A DNA stretch of 30,762 nucleotides from Lingula anatina (GCF_001039355.2 NW_019775915.1:139034-169795); one strand, 5' to 3'. Positions 1 through 11,991 are shown, counted from the first letter of the stretch. Numbers and translations are program-made. Notes: generated by a model not told the origin, from the sequence alone.

Positions 1-30
<30 letters not shown>
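1..30. repeat. (CT)n microsatellite
   Basis: Pure dinucleotide repeat at the window edge, so its true length is unknown. Confidence 0.95.
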
Positions 31-34
<4 letters not shown>

Positions 35-259
35 GCTTGTGTGTATGTGTGGAAGCACAGCATAGGTCTGTGTGTGGGGGGGGGGGGGGACGATGTGCTC
101 TTGGTTACCGCCCCAATCACTCACTTATGTATGCTGTACGAGAAGTGACAATATAGCCGGACCAGGGTGCGGCACAGCGGGTAAGTGCCTGCCCTTTTAC
201 ATCTCATTTATACCTTGTGCCCCTAAAGAATAATAGATAAACAATGAATACCTGACTGA

Positions 260-296
260 ATAAATAAATAAATGAATAAATAAATAAATAAATAAT
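260..296. repeat. (AAAT)n microsatellite
   Basis: Imperfect tetranucleotide run with one G interruption. Confidence 0.85.
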
Positions 297-1808
297 AAGT
301 ATTGGGAACGTCGCCAGACAAAACCGAGTGGTTCAAATACTCTTCATCCTGCAAATTATGGTGATTTTTTTTCTCTGTTTTCTATTCCACATCTGACGCT
401 TCGCCAATAGGACAAAAATTGCATTGGATTTATATTTAGCGTTTCTGTGTGATATATACTATGTCAAAATGTCAACCGGAAATTCACATGTGACATAGCT
501 TGCATACATGCACAACATATGTAATAAAAATCGCGGAATCTAGAATAGAAGTCATTCACGCACAGAGGTAATATTTATATTGTATTCATATTTTATCATT
601 TACATGGTATCAGTGCGTGTATTTCAGCAGCACACGCTGACACAAATGCTACGGAATATAGTATTGATAATAGTAACCGTGACGTTATTGTTGAATTGGC
701 TCTCCGATGACACACGGCACGTAGCTGATCCAGGTGATCACGTTACTATTATAGGTGGGAACTTCAGCAGCTGTGTTCATTCTCACCTAATGCACGCAGA
801 TCCCTTTATCAATATACATACACGGGTGACGTTAAGCTACGCGTGTACTGAAATAGTATTACTAAATTTCATTATTTCAAACCCCTCACATTCCGTTTTC
901 CTCATGGCTTATTTAACAATGCAGATGTTAAGCTTTCTGGATTTTTAAAAATATAGGTCTAGGAGTCAAAGTTACAATAAAACTGGATAACAATTTTACC
1001 AGACAGCTGCAGCTAATATAAATGGATTATCACTCCAATATTCATCTGAGATTAGCGCTATAGATTTTATAACCCCTTCCATTTTATTAGTTTTCTTATA
1101 TAATTTGAATAAACCATTATTTTAACTTTCAGTAATTCACAGCCGGTGAAATAATTATTTACTAGGTTTATACTGCTGTTGCTCAGAAAAATGTCTTTCT
1201 GTCTAATAACGAAGTGCCAAACGCAGTTTCGTGGAGGGGGTCACGTTTTGTGGCTTAAACCCCAAAGTGTTTACACTACCCCAACATACACCCGATAGGA
1301 TGCACCCCCTGCCGCTGTGCAGTAAGGTCCATCCAGAATCGGATTAATATCGTAATAAAAAAGTATCACTTTATTTTTTACGTCATAAATTTAAAGGAAG
1401 TATGCAGTATAATAAATAGTTATTTACCTCCGCCTAAAAAACTCCGTTAAGACTTTCATTATACCATATTTACTGTTTAAAGGTTGCTTTAAAGCAAGGA
1501 AAAATTGGAGTAAATCAGGTATTATATCAAATTGTCAATACAGCAGATCCTTTTAAATGAAAAGAAGAAAAAGACAGTATAATAATGTGTAACGTCGCTG
1601 GCCTATAATGATGTACAATGCAGCGTTGGGCCAGTCCATTCAAAATTCATCAAAAAAATAATTATAAGAGACGGTCTCGCTCGGGAAAGGGACGCTTCGT
1701 GTGAACTCGCCATAAGGTTTAATATTATCTGGGACACCCCCTCGTCATCGTGACGTTCACAGCACCTTTACGTTCCTCCACATTAAGAGACAAGACACCT
1801 CAAGAGAG

Positions 1809-4800
1809 ATGCTGAAAGACGCCAACGGCTTTGGAATTCTTTTGGCGTTTTTGATCGCTGTGAGTAATGTATCGGTAGAATGTGCCCCAGCGTCGCCTCC
1901 GATATTTACGAAGACTATCCGTATGCCAGAGGCGATCTCGGATCAGGTAAGCTGTTTAAACAATAATGTTATGTATTAATATGCTAGGATATGTGCTAGC
2001 GCCATCTATATGTCGCTTTTGACTAAATAAAGGCGTCCAGTGGACAAGGAAACGTCTTAAAGGGATAATAACTCTTCGTTTTGGCCAAAAAATTAATTTT
2101 CCTGGAGTAAACAACAACTTTTCCCATGCTTACCAATGGTTAATGAATCCATTTTTACATTCAAAGTCAGTCCCTGTTTTTTTTTCTAAAAAAGTTTTTT
2201 TTTTTTGTTATTATCTCTTAAGAGATTATAACAGAGTATAGCCATCAATGGATGTCACGTGGTTTGAAGACAGGCTCAAATATCAGAATAATAGCTATAA
2301 CTGCCGTTTTTCTTGTACAACAGAATATATTATATTTCTATGAGTTGTTCACAATGTTTTTATTGTGAAATATAGATCTCATACGAAGAGTTATTATCCC
2401 TTTAAGTTAGTCAGTTTGGTTGTTAAACATCAATCCTTATGAACCTGTTTATGTTTTTATAAATAGAATTTAATAAACAAGTGTTTCTTTTTCTATCCAT
2501 TAGTTTTACAGCCTTGAATATAACTAACTCTAGTGAACCTGTTTATGTTTTATAAATAGAATTTAATAAACAAGTGTTTCTTTTTCTTTCCATTAGTTTT
2601 ACAGCCTTGAATATAACTAACTCTAGTGATCTGATTAAAACAAAAATCATGGAATTAATTAAAAAAAAAATACATTTTTCTTTAAAATACATTTTTTATA
2701 TAGGCCTCGAGATGTGTTTTTAGTGTTTTCTTCTACAAGATTAATCAAACCATTTTCATTGCAGCCGGATGCCTTAGTGTGCCATGCAGTGAAGTTAGAC
2801 GACACTGAGCCCTCGTACATATGTGAGTGGTGGTTTTCTTACTCACAAATGTAGAACTCGGTGGATGGAATGAAATCGTCCTGATAAAAAGGGAATAGAA
2901 ATTTAAGTCTACAGAAATGTCTGCTTTTATATTATTGTTCATGACAACCACTACCGCAAGACCTCTTTCGTTTCCCGAAATTTGATCTGTTGGAATGGTT
3001 ATACCCGGTGTATGGACATAATTTACTACTATTTTAATGTCATACTGTACTGTGCAACCCTGTAATATAAACTATAACTGCGCTTCACTACACTATATAA
3101 ACTATAATCTCGGATAAATGTTTTTTCACATGAAGATCTGTTAATTGATATTGCATGGTAACCTGTTACTCTTCCCATTTCAGTGCAGTACGAACCCCAT
3201 GCGTCCAAAGCTATCACCCATCACATGATGCTGTACGGCTGTGGAACGCCCGGTGACACGAAGCCTTTCTGGTTAGCTACATTTTACTATCCACAGTCAT
3301 TGTTCGTATTCACAACCCAGGCCCGTAGCCAGGGAGGTTTGGGGGTTTCGAAAGAACCGCCCCTTTTGCATGGAAAAAGGTCCACTCTGGGTAAAATTTG
3401 ATCTACACACACTGGACAAAAGAAGTGTCACCCCTACTGAGCCATTACTATGGGGGAGATAAATGACTGTGGAATGATATGCTCCTGGTATCATTTTATT
3501 AACATCAAATTTCACAAAAAAATCACAAAATGAGAAAAAAATATACATTCTACCAAAATATGCAATTTCAAGTCCAAAATTAGTACTTAGTGGCATAGCC
3601 ACGCGACCTAATAATAGGTGCCAGTCTACGAAGCAAGGATTCGTATAATTGTCTGTTGCGTTCAGGGCTTATGCTGGCCCAAGCATGAAACACTGAATAT
3701 AACAGAGTTTCTCTGCTTGTTAGACGGGCATTTGTGAAAAGTTTTGACACATCATTCCACACATTTTCTATTATGTTTGCATAAGGACTCTGGGCAAGCC
3801 ACATCACCCTGCGAATGTCCTGTTGGTCAAACCAATCATCAACTGCTCTGGTCCTGTGACAAGGAACATTGTCATCCTGGTGAACAAATGGATAATTCCT
3901 GTCACCAAACATGTTAGTAATAGAAGGTAGCAAGCCTGACTCCAAAACATCGATATATTTCTAGTGATTCATGTTTTCATCAACCACTATCAATTCGCCC
4001 ACGCCATGGATGCTGATGCAGCCCCACACCATGATGAATATGCTGCTCCGGGTTCGAAAATTAAGTACATGTGGTTTAAATGCTTTACCAGCAGTTCGCC
4101 AGCATTGTACCCGTCTGTCATCAGAGGTCAGACCAAAGCGACACTCATCAGAAAAAAATATATAGGACCAATTGTCATGGACTGTCCAGTTCCAGATCCT
4201 GTTGACCCTAGTTCACTCCACGTTGCCTGTTTTGTAACGATATAAGAGGTTTCAGTCTTGCTACCCTGCTGTACACTCTATGAGCATGTAACCGACGCCT
4301 AGCAATTTTCACCGACACATTCTTATGTGTGAAATTTTTCCACTGTGTTGTCAACTGACAAGCAGTGTCGAACTTTAACAACCTGGACATCAAAATCAGT
4401 CGTCGGTCTTCACGGCCAGTAGTTTTTCTTGGATGACCCATCAGAGACAATATGTCTCTTGATCCAGTGTTTCTATACCGAGACCAGACCCTCTGCACGG
4501 TTCTGACTAAACAATTCAATTGTATCGATATACTGAAATTGCTTATATTCCGCCTCTTCAGGTTAATAACTTGCACCTATAACCGTTAGATAATTACCTG
4601 TATTTTGCCATATTGGAGGAAGACAGGAATAACATTTTCTGTACATGTACAAGACCAACAATACAATTCCATGGTATAGCAGTTTTATACTCATTAGTCA
4701 CATTATAAGTAGACCAGGCATTATGAGTACCCAAGATCTGCCTCCTTTTTTTGCTCTGAGTTAGGGGGTGACACTTCTTTTGTCCAGTGTGTGTAGGTAC

Positions 4801-7743
4801 ATGAAATTTTTATGTGAAAAGGTCCACTTTTTCAGAAAAAGAACCCCCCTTTTGAAATTGCTGGCTACGGACCTGCAACCAGTCTTAACTTGCGGACTAA
4901 CAGATCCGCCGACCAGCTCGAAACCTTAACGATTTATCCCCACCTGTAATTTATTCAGTGTCTTTTAGGTGCACATGCGCCGCGTTTTTAAGCGCCTCGG
5001 CCATATTTGTTCCGCGGATATGTTAGTCCGATGATCATCTAACTCTGAATGTGCCCATAGTCGTCTAAAATTTAAAAAAAAAATGCGGCAACATCATATT
5101 ATACGCCTTTTATTCAACAGGGGTAAATATAGTTGGGTTCATATGTGGAAATGGTATTGTCAGTTAGTTTCTGGTTTGGGCTTATACTTACATTTGCGTC
5201 AGAAGCGCGGCAGTGATCGAGTCATACTCATCAAAAACATTTTAAGTCGAACAGAAATCCATGTATAAGACATTAAGAAAATATATTTAGTGAGGTATAA
5301 GGTATGTCCAGTCGTAAAACATGTACGACTATTTAAATTTCTTGATTTAAGTCAACTCTCGCACTGTCTCCCAGGAACTGTGGCGAGATGAACGACCACT
5401 CGGACCAATCAGTGTGCAAGGACGGCATGCGGGAAATTGTCTACGCATGGGCACTGGACGCTCCCGCCAAACGCCTGCCTAAAGGTAACAGTTAACGTCA
5501 GATTGCGTAGGATAACTCTATATCAAATATATATATTTTTTTGTTTTGCTATCTAATAATTCCCCCTTTCTGTTAATTTTCTGTCTGAACTATGGTTTTA
5601 CATCTTTTTTAAAAAGACATTTAATAGTTGGAGCTGTTATAATTGTGCAATTCGAAAGACTGTCTTTTAATTTGATGTTTTAAGTATGATTTTACAGCTT
5701 GTTTATAATACTTTGATATTTTAGCATTTTATCACTGTAAATTCTACTGAACTTTTAAGAAGTTTAGATTTTAAATTATTGTTATTATTATTATTATTAT
5801 TATTATACTGACTATGTGGACTGTTGTTCCAGACGTTGGTTTTCGTATAGGAGGTAACACAAGCATTCAATACATTGTGCTGCAGATGCATTACAAGGAC
5901 AGGTTTAAAGGTAATGGTATATTCTATTGTTTTAGGCGTGAAGTGTGGAGTTTGTTCCCTAACGCTTTTCCATATCCACAATGTTTCATTCCATCGGTGC
6001 CCTCACCTTCCTGTTATTATCAAAGTTCAAGTCCAAATCTATGACTAACACTTGCAATTGTAAATGCGCATACATTCACCCATATCTTCACAGGCACATG
6101 TACTTGCACGTATTCTCGAATATGTTTACTCCACTCAGGAACACGTACTGCCTGTTGTCACTTTTTATGCACATGTATACATAACTGTTGAGACAAATTC
6201 ATATCACAGAACAAACGTACATGAAACTAAACCCTGTCTCCCATTTCTATCAAATTTTCCAATCATGGAATTATTTTTATTCAGTTGGACAGACGGACAA
6301 CTCGGGAGTGACCCTACACATGACCAAGGACCCGTAAGTCCACACTGCAACTATGAATTAAGATACAATTAAATAAAATTAAATTAAAAAAGGGGATTCG
6401 TGATTAATGTTTTAACATACATCTAAGTATCCAACTGGCTATGACTATGGTTGTTTTTCTGGGCATCTTATCTTTGAAATTTCATTCATAAACCAATACT
6501 GTGTGTAGGTACAAGTGTACCAAGGAACATTAAATGACTTCTTGTAAAGCGATTGCTGCAATTTCTTCGATAGCATCATGCAAACCACAACTGAAGAAAA
6601 TGTACATGAAATATTTTGTTTTCCCTAAATCCAGTCAGCCAATGCAAGCGGATTTCTACGTTCTTGGTAACTGGGGACTCGTCCCTCCGAGAATGAATGG
6701 TAAGATCTGGGTTTACAGTGTCTTCCTTTAAGTTAGAGGTGCATGTATCACTATTGGTTGTTTACCCGATTTCCATATTTTATCAATGTGCATGTGGAGA
6801 AAAAAAACTTTTGAATATGCGGCTTCGTTTGAATGGAATCGGTAACCACCAGAACTAGGAAATATGAACTCAGCAGATGACAAAAATACTAAAAACCTCT
6901 TTTTAAAGTAGTTTAATGAATGATCATCTTATACTTCACAGAACAGTATAATTACACACTTTTCTCATTAATTTTGAATGAAAATCAAATTGAATTAAAC
7001 TAAAAGAAACTAGTGATAGATTAGTTATAATGCAAGATATTATAATGGGTCATTTTGTTTTTGTTTCTATTTTAACAGAATTGCCTATCAATCTATACTA
7101 AAATAATCAGTTTAACTTTGCATTTAATTTATAAAGGCTACCAAAAATATTTTTATCGATTTGAGAGGCCAAATACATGTATTATTTTAATAATGATTAT
7201 TAAAGTTTAGTCTTTAAGATTACTCTATGTATTATATCTTGCATATTTCAAGAGTTTCACATGGAGTCTGCATGCAGATGGGATAGTGAAGAAGTCATAT
7301 ATCCCTTTGCCTACCGAACGCATGCGCATAACCTAGGTAATTAAAGCCATTTAAACACTCGTACAAGACGTATATCATAAACCTGGCAGAAAGCCACAAG
7401 AAGACCAATTGCTTGTCGAAAAAGTTGTTCTAGAACTCTCCGCGTTTCACGTAATTATAAACGTGCACAGGGGTTGGCATTAGCAATGATTCAAATTTTG
7501 TGATAAAATTTTCCAAAGTATATTTTTCCGATTAATTTTTTAAAGAGGCAATGCTGACCATCCAGTTAGCATACTTTGGAGAATTTTTATTTGTGTATCT
7601 TGTCAATGTTTATTCAACCTATATCCAGGTGTCGTCACTTCCGCTTACCGCATCAGACGCGGCGTGTGGACCGAGATAGGACGCATGTCACCACAGCAAC
7701 CACAGGTAATCAGTGCAAAATGAACCGTTCTTTGACGATATTG

Positions 7744-7786
<43 letters not shown>

Positions 7787-9542
7787 TTTTATTTTTATTT
7801 TACTAAATTTTTTTAATCAGATCAGATGGAGGTGCACAAGGTACAGGCCTTCTTAAATTTACATCAGCAACTTGAATTAAAAGCATTCGGACCCCGTTAA
7901 CATTGTTAACTTAAAACATAAATATAATAACGAATGGAATTCATCTTAACAACTTTGACTTAAGGAAATCTGTCTGAAGTTATTTTTTTTTTCTTTTGTT
8001 TTGGTGTAATTTCCCTTCTACTCTTTCCAGATGTTTTACAACGTGACAAATCCTGGCATTGACATCCGTAAAGGTGACATCCTGGTACGTAGAAAGCAAC
8101 AGGATGAAATGAAAAATGAATTTGAAACATTCAATCTATATTGATAACTAGTTCACAATTGCTTCACATTTACTTTCTTGGCTATTTCATCAGTCTTTGT
8201 GGCAATTTCACTGCACGTAGCACGATAGTTGCCATCCCAATCAGTAAATAGGCACCATCCGAGATAACAGGAAAAGGAATTGATGTCAGTTAATTATTCC
8301 TGCTGTGCAGTAGACATTTCTACAGCGAAGACATGGTAACATTCCACAGAACAGAAGACAAAATTAAAAATCTCGACCTGCCAGTTTCAGAAAAGAACTT
8401 TAACATAAAGATCTTACAGGTTTAGATCAAACGTTACTCTGACCCTTTGAAAAGGATGGAAACGATTTCACTTGTTCACGTAACTAGTTTGCTGTCACTC
8501 CATACATGTAGACAGATAACTACGTTTTTTGTCTCCTTGCAGATGCTAAATTTGTTCTTTTCATCAGTTCAAACGCGATTCCACTTCATCTTTATTTTAT
8601 TTTCAAACCGCTCCATCAAGGCCTCGCGTTGCACTATGAACAGTACGAGCCGGGAACATATAACAGAAATAGGGTGAGTTTTTTTGCTATATACACTTTT
8701 ATTACATTTCCGATAACCAATATACATGTACATGTGCACTGTAAAAAATACAGCCATAGCTTAAAAAATTACACCCCATTTCCATAGATTTTTAGATCGA
8801 TCTATCCCTGTGGGGAGTCTCACTAGATTACTGTCAGCTTAGCCGGCTTAAGCGTCTGTCCCGCCTACTAAAAGCTGTAAGGGGGTAATTAACTATGGTG
8901 CCCGCTCGGCTGACTGCAATTTAGCGTGAACCCCCAGGGAATTAGGTCGATCTAAAACTTAATCTTTAGATCGATCTAAATCTCTGGGAAAGCACCCTTA
9001 GAAATGCATTAAAGGTATTTAAGGAAAACAGAGCCCGTCAGTAAGTATACTATTTTGATATTAATAGAGGTAAAATAATCAAGTCTGTAATGAATTATTT
9101 TCGAAATATGAGCCTTCTTCCCTCTTCCGAATTGTTCTGTTTCGCACGAATTTTCAAATATTTGTGATCAATTTTCCAGCAAAGTGCATTCTGCAAATAA
9201 CAGCTCTTGGTAAAATAATTTTGAAAATAAAACGATTTAAAGTAAAACAGACCACGTGTTACATGTATTTTTTTCAATGTTTTTCCCTGTTTTAACAGAC
9301 CCACGAACCACGACGAGATGTGCAACTTTTACATTATGTACGCCACTCATCGGCAAGATAATCTAAAAGTGCAGTACTGCTTCCGGGATGCGCAAAAATT
9401 TGCCTGGGAGACGTACCTTGACGACATTCCAAAGACAGCAAGTTCTTTAGAAGGCGTTCGTCTTCTCATACCGGGAAAACCCGAAGAAAGACGGAAATTA
9501 CCGAAAAGCCTGACGCAGAAGGCACAGGGTATTATGAAGTAA
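1809..9542 (+). CDS. Peptidylglycine alpha-hydroxylating monooxygenase (PHM), secreted, single-function
   Basis: Twelve exons join in frame: 1809-1946, 2765-2822, 3184-3271, 5375-5484, 5833-5910, 6285-6333, 6635-6699, 7253-7336, 7629-7705, 8031-8084, 8621-8673, 9299-9542 (1098 nt, 365 residues). All introns are GT..AG and every phase closes. PHM uses copper, ascorbate and O2 to hydroxylate the glycine of peptidyl-Gly substrates in the secretory pathway; a lyase (PAL) then releases the amide. Residues 1-25 form a signal peptide (hydrophobic GILLAFLIAV). Copper A ligands: His78-His79 in THHMMLYGC and His151 in QMHYKD. Copper B ligands: His219 and His221 in RTHAH, and Met292 in DEMCN. Cysteines at 52, 85, 97, 109, 203, 271 and 293 fit the family disulfides. 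N-glycosylation sequons are at 140, 253 and 274. There is no PAL domain and no membrane anchor; the tail is basic (KPEERRKLPK). Exon 11 begins at GCC 8621 because only that acceptor keeps the conserved SRC segment directly after exon 10. A DBH-like monooxygenase is less likely given the length and the absence of a DOMON domain. Confidence 0.93.
2061..2401. mobile_element. TTAA-flanked MITE in PHM intron 1
   Basis: The ends are perfect inverted repeats reading AGGGATAATAACTCTTCGT inward from each side, and TTAA lies directly outside both (2057-2060 and 2402-2405). The element is 341 bp and has no coding capacity. TTAA duplication is known for piggyBac and Kolobok families; the ends alone do not decide between them. 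A palindromic CTCTTAAGAG lies inside. Confidence 0.85.
2441..2629. repeat. Two-copy tandem repeat, 94-bp unit
   Basis: The segment from GAACCTGTTTATG to ACTCTAGT occurs twice back to back (2441-2534 and 2535-2629). The copies differ by one T and one C/A change, so the duplication is recent. It lies in PHM intron 1. Confidence 0.9.
3406..4793 (-). mobile_element. Tc1/mariner transposon
   Basis: A 1388-bp element with inverted ends starting CACACACTGGACAAAAGAAG and running through GTGTCACCCC, flanked by TA on both sides (3404-3405 and 4794-4795). It carries a decayed transposase on the minus strand. Size, TA target and a DD34E transposase identify the superfamily. It sits inside a hAT-like MITE in PHM intron 3, in antisense orientation to PHM. 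A deletion derivative of the same family is at 18685-18930. Confidence 0.95.
3580..4576 (-). pseudogene. Tc1-type DD34E transposase, broken
   Basis: Read on the minus strand. The N-terminal part (4576-4208) has a helix-turn-helix pair with a GHPRKTT linker. The middle part (about 4205-3964) has the first catalytic Asp in FSDECRF near 4145. The C-terminal part (down to 3580) has the second Asp in QDDNVPCH and, after exactly 34 residues, the Glu in IIENVW. Two lesions break it: a frameshift near 4203-4210, where the N-terminal frame ends in TAG, and an in-frame TAG at 3961-3963 between the first and second catalytic residues. It cannot supply active transposase. As a member of the Tc1 family it would have cut and pasted the surrounding element. 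Confidence 0.9.
5775..5806. repeat. (ATT)n microsatellite
   Basis: Trinucleotide run just upstream of the acceptor of PHM exon 5. Confidence 0.9.
7743..7800. repeat. (TTTA)n microsatellite in PHM intron 9
   Basis: Near-perfect tetranucleotide run of about 14 units, 40 bases past the exon 9 donor. Confidence 0.92.
8783..8990. repeat. Inverted-repeat element with TAGATCGATCTA palindromes (PHM intron 11)
   Basis: The left arm, from about 8783, reads TTTTTAGATCGATCTA then CCCTGTGGGGAGTCTCAC. The right arm has the reverse complement, with GTGAACCCCCAGGGA and AGGTCGATCTAAAA. The arms pair over about 55 bases. The 12-base palindrome TAGATCGATCTA occurs at 8793-8804, in a one-change form at 8943-8954, and again at 8967-8978, so the right end looks duplicated. 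It is probably a MITE, but no target duplication is clear. Confidence 0.6.
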
Positions 9543-9546
9543 TAAA
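9541..9546 (+). terminator. Candidate PHM polyadenylation signal
   Basis: AATAAA overlaps the PHM stop codon (TAA at 9540-9542). If used, the 3' UTR would be only about 20 bases. Another AATAAA lies near 9838, inside SULT-A intron 4. Confidence 0.4.
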
Positions 9547-9610
9547 CATGCTTCTTATATACACACGTACAGTGTATGTGATTTGTATTTGAGCCTTGTC
9601 TTCAATTCGT

Positions 9611-11991
9611 TCAAAGTTCGAATTTTAAATCCAAATTAATGTTCTTCATTCTCCTGTTGTATATTTCGTTGAATTTCTCATTCTGTGCCACAGTGAAATA
9701 GTTCTTCCAGTCTCCCACCGTACCTACAAACAGCAAATGTCACATTCAATATTAACCGACCGTGCAAAGGTTTGCAATGTTTGCAATTGGTTTTAATATC
9801 ATACATGGTTTAATATAATTGGTTTTAATATAGTATAATAAACACTGAATAAGCCGGAAATCAATGTGAAGAACTGAATAAACTGAATTGATGGTTTTGC
9901 AGTGTTAAATGTTCCAGGCTGAGGAGGTGTTCAAGTTGCTACCCCAGTATTAAGTCTAATGATATACAATGTCAAACAATAATGCAGCAGACGAAATAAC
10001 AAATATTCCAAGCTGAATAAAGAAAATACAATGACCGATATACATCTAAGAACTCCTTTCGTCTTTTATTGCGGAAAAATTACGAGAGGTACCACGATAA
10101 TAAGAAGTCAATAATGATAAATGTATTTTACTTTTGTGCATCGACATTTACCTTTTCTGTATATCCCTGCACTTTCTTTGCTCCATGCCGATTTGATGTC
10201 CCTCTTTTCTTTTTTCATGTTACCAAAAGAACACAGCTTGGCTACGTCATCGTAAAACTTCTCTGATCGTTTGTAGCCCAGGAATTCTGCCACACGGCGC
10301 ACTTGTTTCTTCAGATCCTTAATACATTTGATAAACATGAATAAGCGACAAAAATGAAATTAATACATTATGAAAGTTAAATATTAACAACCATCGCCAT
10401 GAAAAGATCCTGTCATATAATATTTGGTGCAAGCTTGACTATATTATTTATTTCTTCATATTTTAATTTAAATTATGATTAAATTTCCCAACGTTTCAAT
10501 AAGCATCTTTGATATACCCATATAAGAAATATATGAACGTTCATGATGACGTGTTTAGGGACGCAGGTCCCCCTTCACATTTCTGAAATTCTGAAATAAA
10601 GTAATATGTAATACAGTGGGTGAGGCCCCATACTACTTGTGTGCATAAACTATTTAAAAAAATCTGGAATCCTGTGCTTACCATTTTCATGTCCTCATAC
10701 GTCACAATGAGGGCGTTTGGATTGTTCTCCAGAACTTTCAACCATTCTTCCACGTGGTCGAACCAGTCTCCGTAATGAGCTGTAATGATATATTGGCGTC
10801 TTAAAGTCTGTATAAATTCTAGCACATTGTTAATAATCACAAACAGACAAATATGATCATAAACGTGGTTGGTAATATTCCGAGATATTGTCTTAGATGT
10901 CAAACGTGAAGTCCCTTAGAATTCCTTACCTTTCCCGTTAGTCACCAACTCAAACGTGCCTTCCCAGGATACCTTGTTATGCACCGCCATGCCTTTCTGA
11001 TGGTGATAGGCAGACACACACGCGTCCTTGGGATTACGAACAGTGTAGATGATCTTGGACTTTAACGCCGCCTTTGGAAAGAGTTTAAAGGGCACGTGGG
11101 TATCCAGGACACGTGGTGACGTCATTTTTTCTGTCGCCTGGAGCGTGCATGCTTCCGGGAACATGGCGCCTACTTTTACCGAGTCTCTTAATTGTGCTTG
11201 TCCCGAGGACAACATCATGACTACCTCCCACATCCAATGTGTACCTGGAAGAGAAAGACCAGGGTTTGATTGTAAAAACCAGACCGTACTTGTACCTAAA
11301 TCTACCCGTAGATAAGATTTGGTGGAGACAGGAACCTCATGAAATAGCTACATGTACAGTTACATGTACAAGTCCGTTTTCAAAAAGCCTAAATCAAAAA
11401 AGATTTTCAGATAAAAATAAGCGTTTCTTAAACGTTGGCATTCTTCAATATGATCGCAGAAGTGCAACCAGAGGTACCCAAAGTTACAATTGGTATCTTA
11501 TTATTATTTTTTTTTGTCTTAATCCATTACACAATGCAAAACTGGAATTTCTACAGAATTATTTTCGGTTCATTGCCCTGCTCATTGGTAATGCCAATGA
11601 TACCCAATGTTTTATTATAATTAGTAATGTTCACTGAATCAATAGAAATATTAGTTCCACAGTACACATTGTTCAGAAGAATATTCCAGTCCACTGTACC
11701 TGATTTTGGCCAATTAACGATCCAGATATCGTCGCTGCGGACCTGAAACTTGTCAATTTGTCGTAAGTTGCTTCGTAGAGACGGGAAAGGCGGCAGCGGG
11801 ACACCATCCACGAACAAAGTGGACACAATCCCCCCATGGCCGTCGTGAACCTTTTCAATATTTGCACCACCTCCCAGAAGACGCTGTTTCATGAACCCAA
11901 ATAACATCGGTCGTAACTCTGGTAACGTATACAGGTCGATTATAGTGAGATACAGGCGTCTGAAGAACGCACTTATAAACCCAAACACCAT
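9611..11991 (-). CDS. Cytosolic sulfotransferase, intact copy (SULT-A)
   Basis: Five exons on the minus strand: 11991-11700, 11244-10930, 10779-10682, 10317-10152, 9723-9611 (984 nt, 327 residues). All have GT..AG boundaries and intron phases 1, 1, 0, 1. The family transfers sulfonate from PAPS to hydroxyl or amine groups of small molecules in the cytosol. Visible motifs: the PAPS 5'-phosphosulfate loop WPKSGTHW (94-101), catalytic His147 in [10 protein letters not shown], the 3'-phosphate site [13 protein letters not shown] (Arg167, Ser175), and the C-terminal [12 protein letters not shown] (from 289). No signal peptide or membrane segment is present. An acceptor (TTTATTTCAG) 21 bases upstream of the ATG implies a 5' non-coding exon that I cannot place. 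It is the only sulfotransferase here without a lesion. The substrate cannot be told from the sequence. It has the same exon structure as SULT-B and SULT-C but is clearly more diverged from them than they are from each other. Confidence 0.93.

Larger units (their letters stand above)
1..1808. other. Non-coding region upstream of PHM
   Basis: I see no convincing gene here. The stretch holds a (CT)15 run at 1-30, a run of 14 G at about 76-89, an AAAT-type microsatellite at about 260-296, and AT-rich unique DNA. A 122-codon open frame at 580-948 has no recognisable domain or splice context and I do not call it. The last 100 bases before the PHM start are less AT-rich and include TGACGT (half cAMP-response element) near 1751, so the PHM promoter or 5' leader probably lies here. 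No TATA box or transcription start can be fixed. Confidence 0.6.
3318..4875. mobile_element. hAT-like MITE split by a Tc1 element (PHM intron 3)
   Basis: The outer ends are CAGGCCCGTAGCCAG at 3318 and CTGGCTACGGACCTG ending at 4875, an inverted repeat of the CAGG..CGTAGCCAGG type common to non-autonomous hAT elements in animals. Only about 166 bp (3318-3403 and 4796-4875) belongs to it; the rest is the nested Tc1 element. CAACC lies directly outside both ends, five bases rather than the eight expected for hAT. Both arms contain AAAGGTCCACT. A fragment of the same family occurs at 18181-18250. Confidence 0.75.

Noticed and set aside
580-948. 122-codon open frame in the left flank
   Set aside because: AT-rich, without domain, start context or splice partners; chance frame in non-coding DNA.
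3964-4245. Plus-strand open frames across the Tc1 element
   Set aside because: Shadows of the minus-strand transposase, whose catalytic motifs are clear.
8530-8620. Earlier acceptor (TTGCAG at about 8541) for PHM exon 11
   Set aside because: It stays in frame but adds about 26 hydrophobic residues that do not fit the PHM fold between DIL and SRC; the acceptor at 8621 joins the conserved parts exactly.
8840-8950. Possible tRNA-like fold
   Set aside because: No anticodon arm or conserved A/B boxes; the pairing belongs to the inverted-repeat element.
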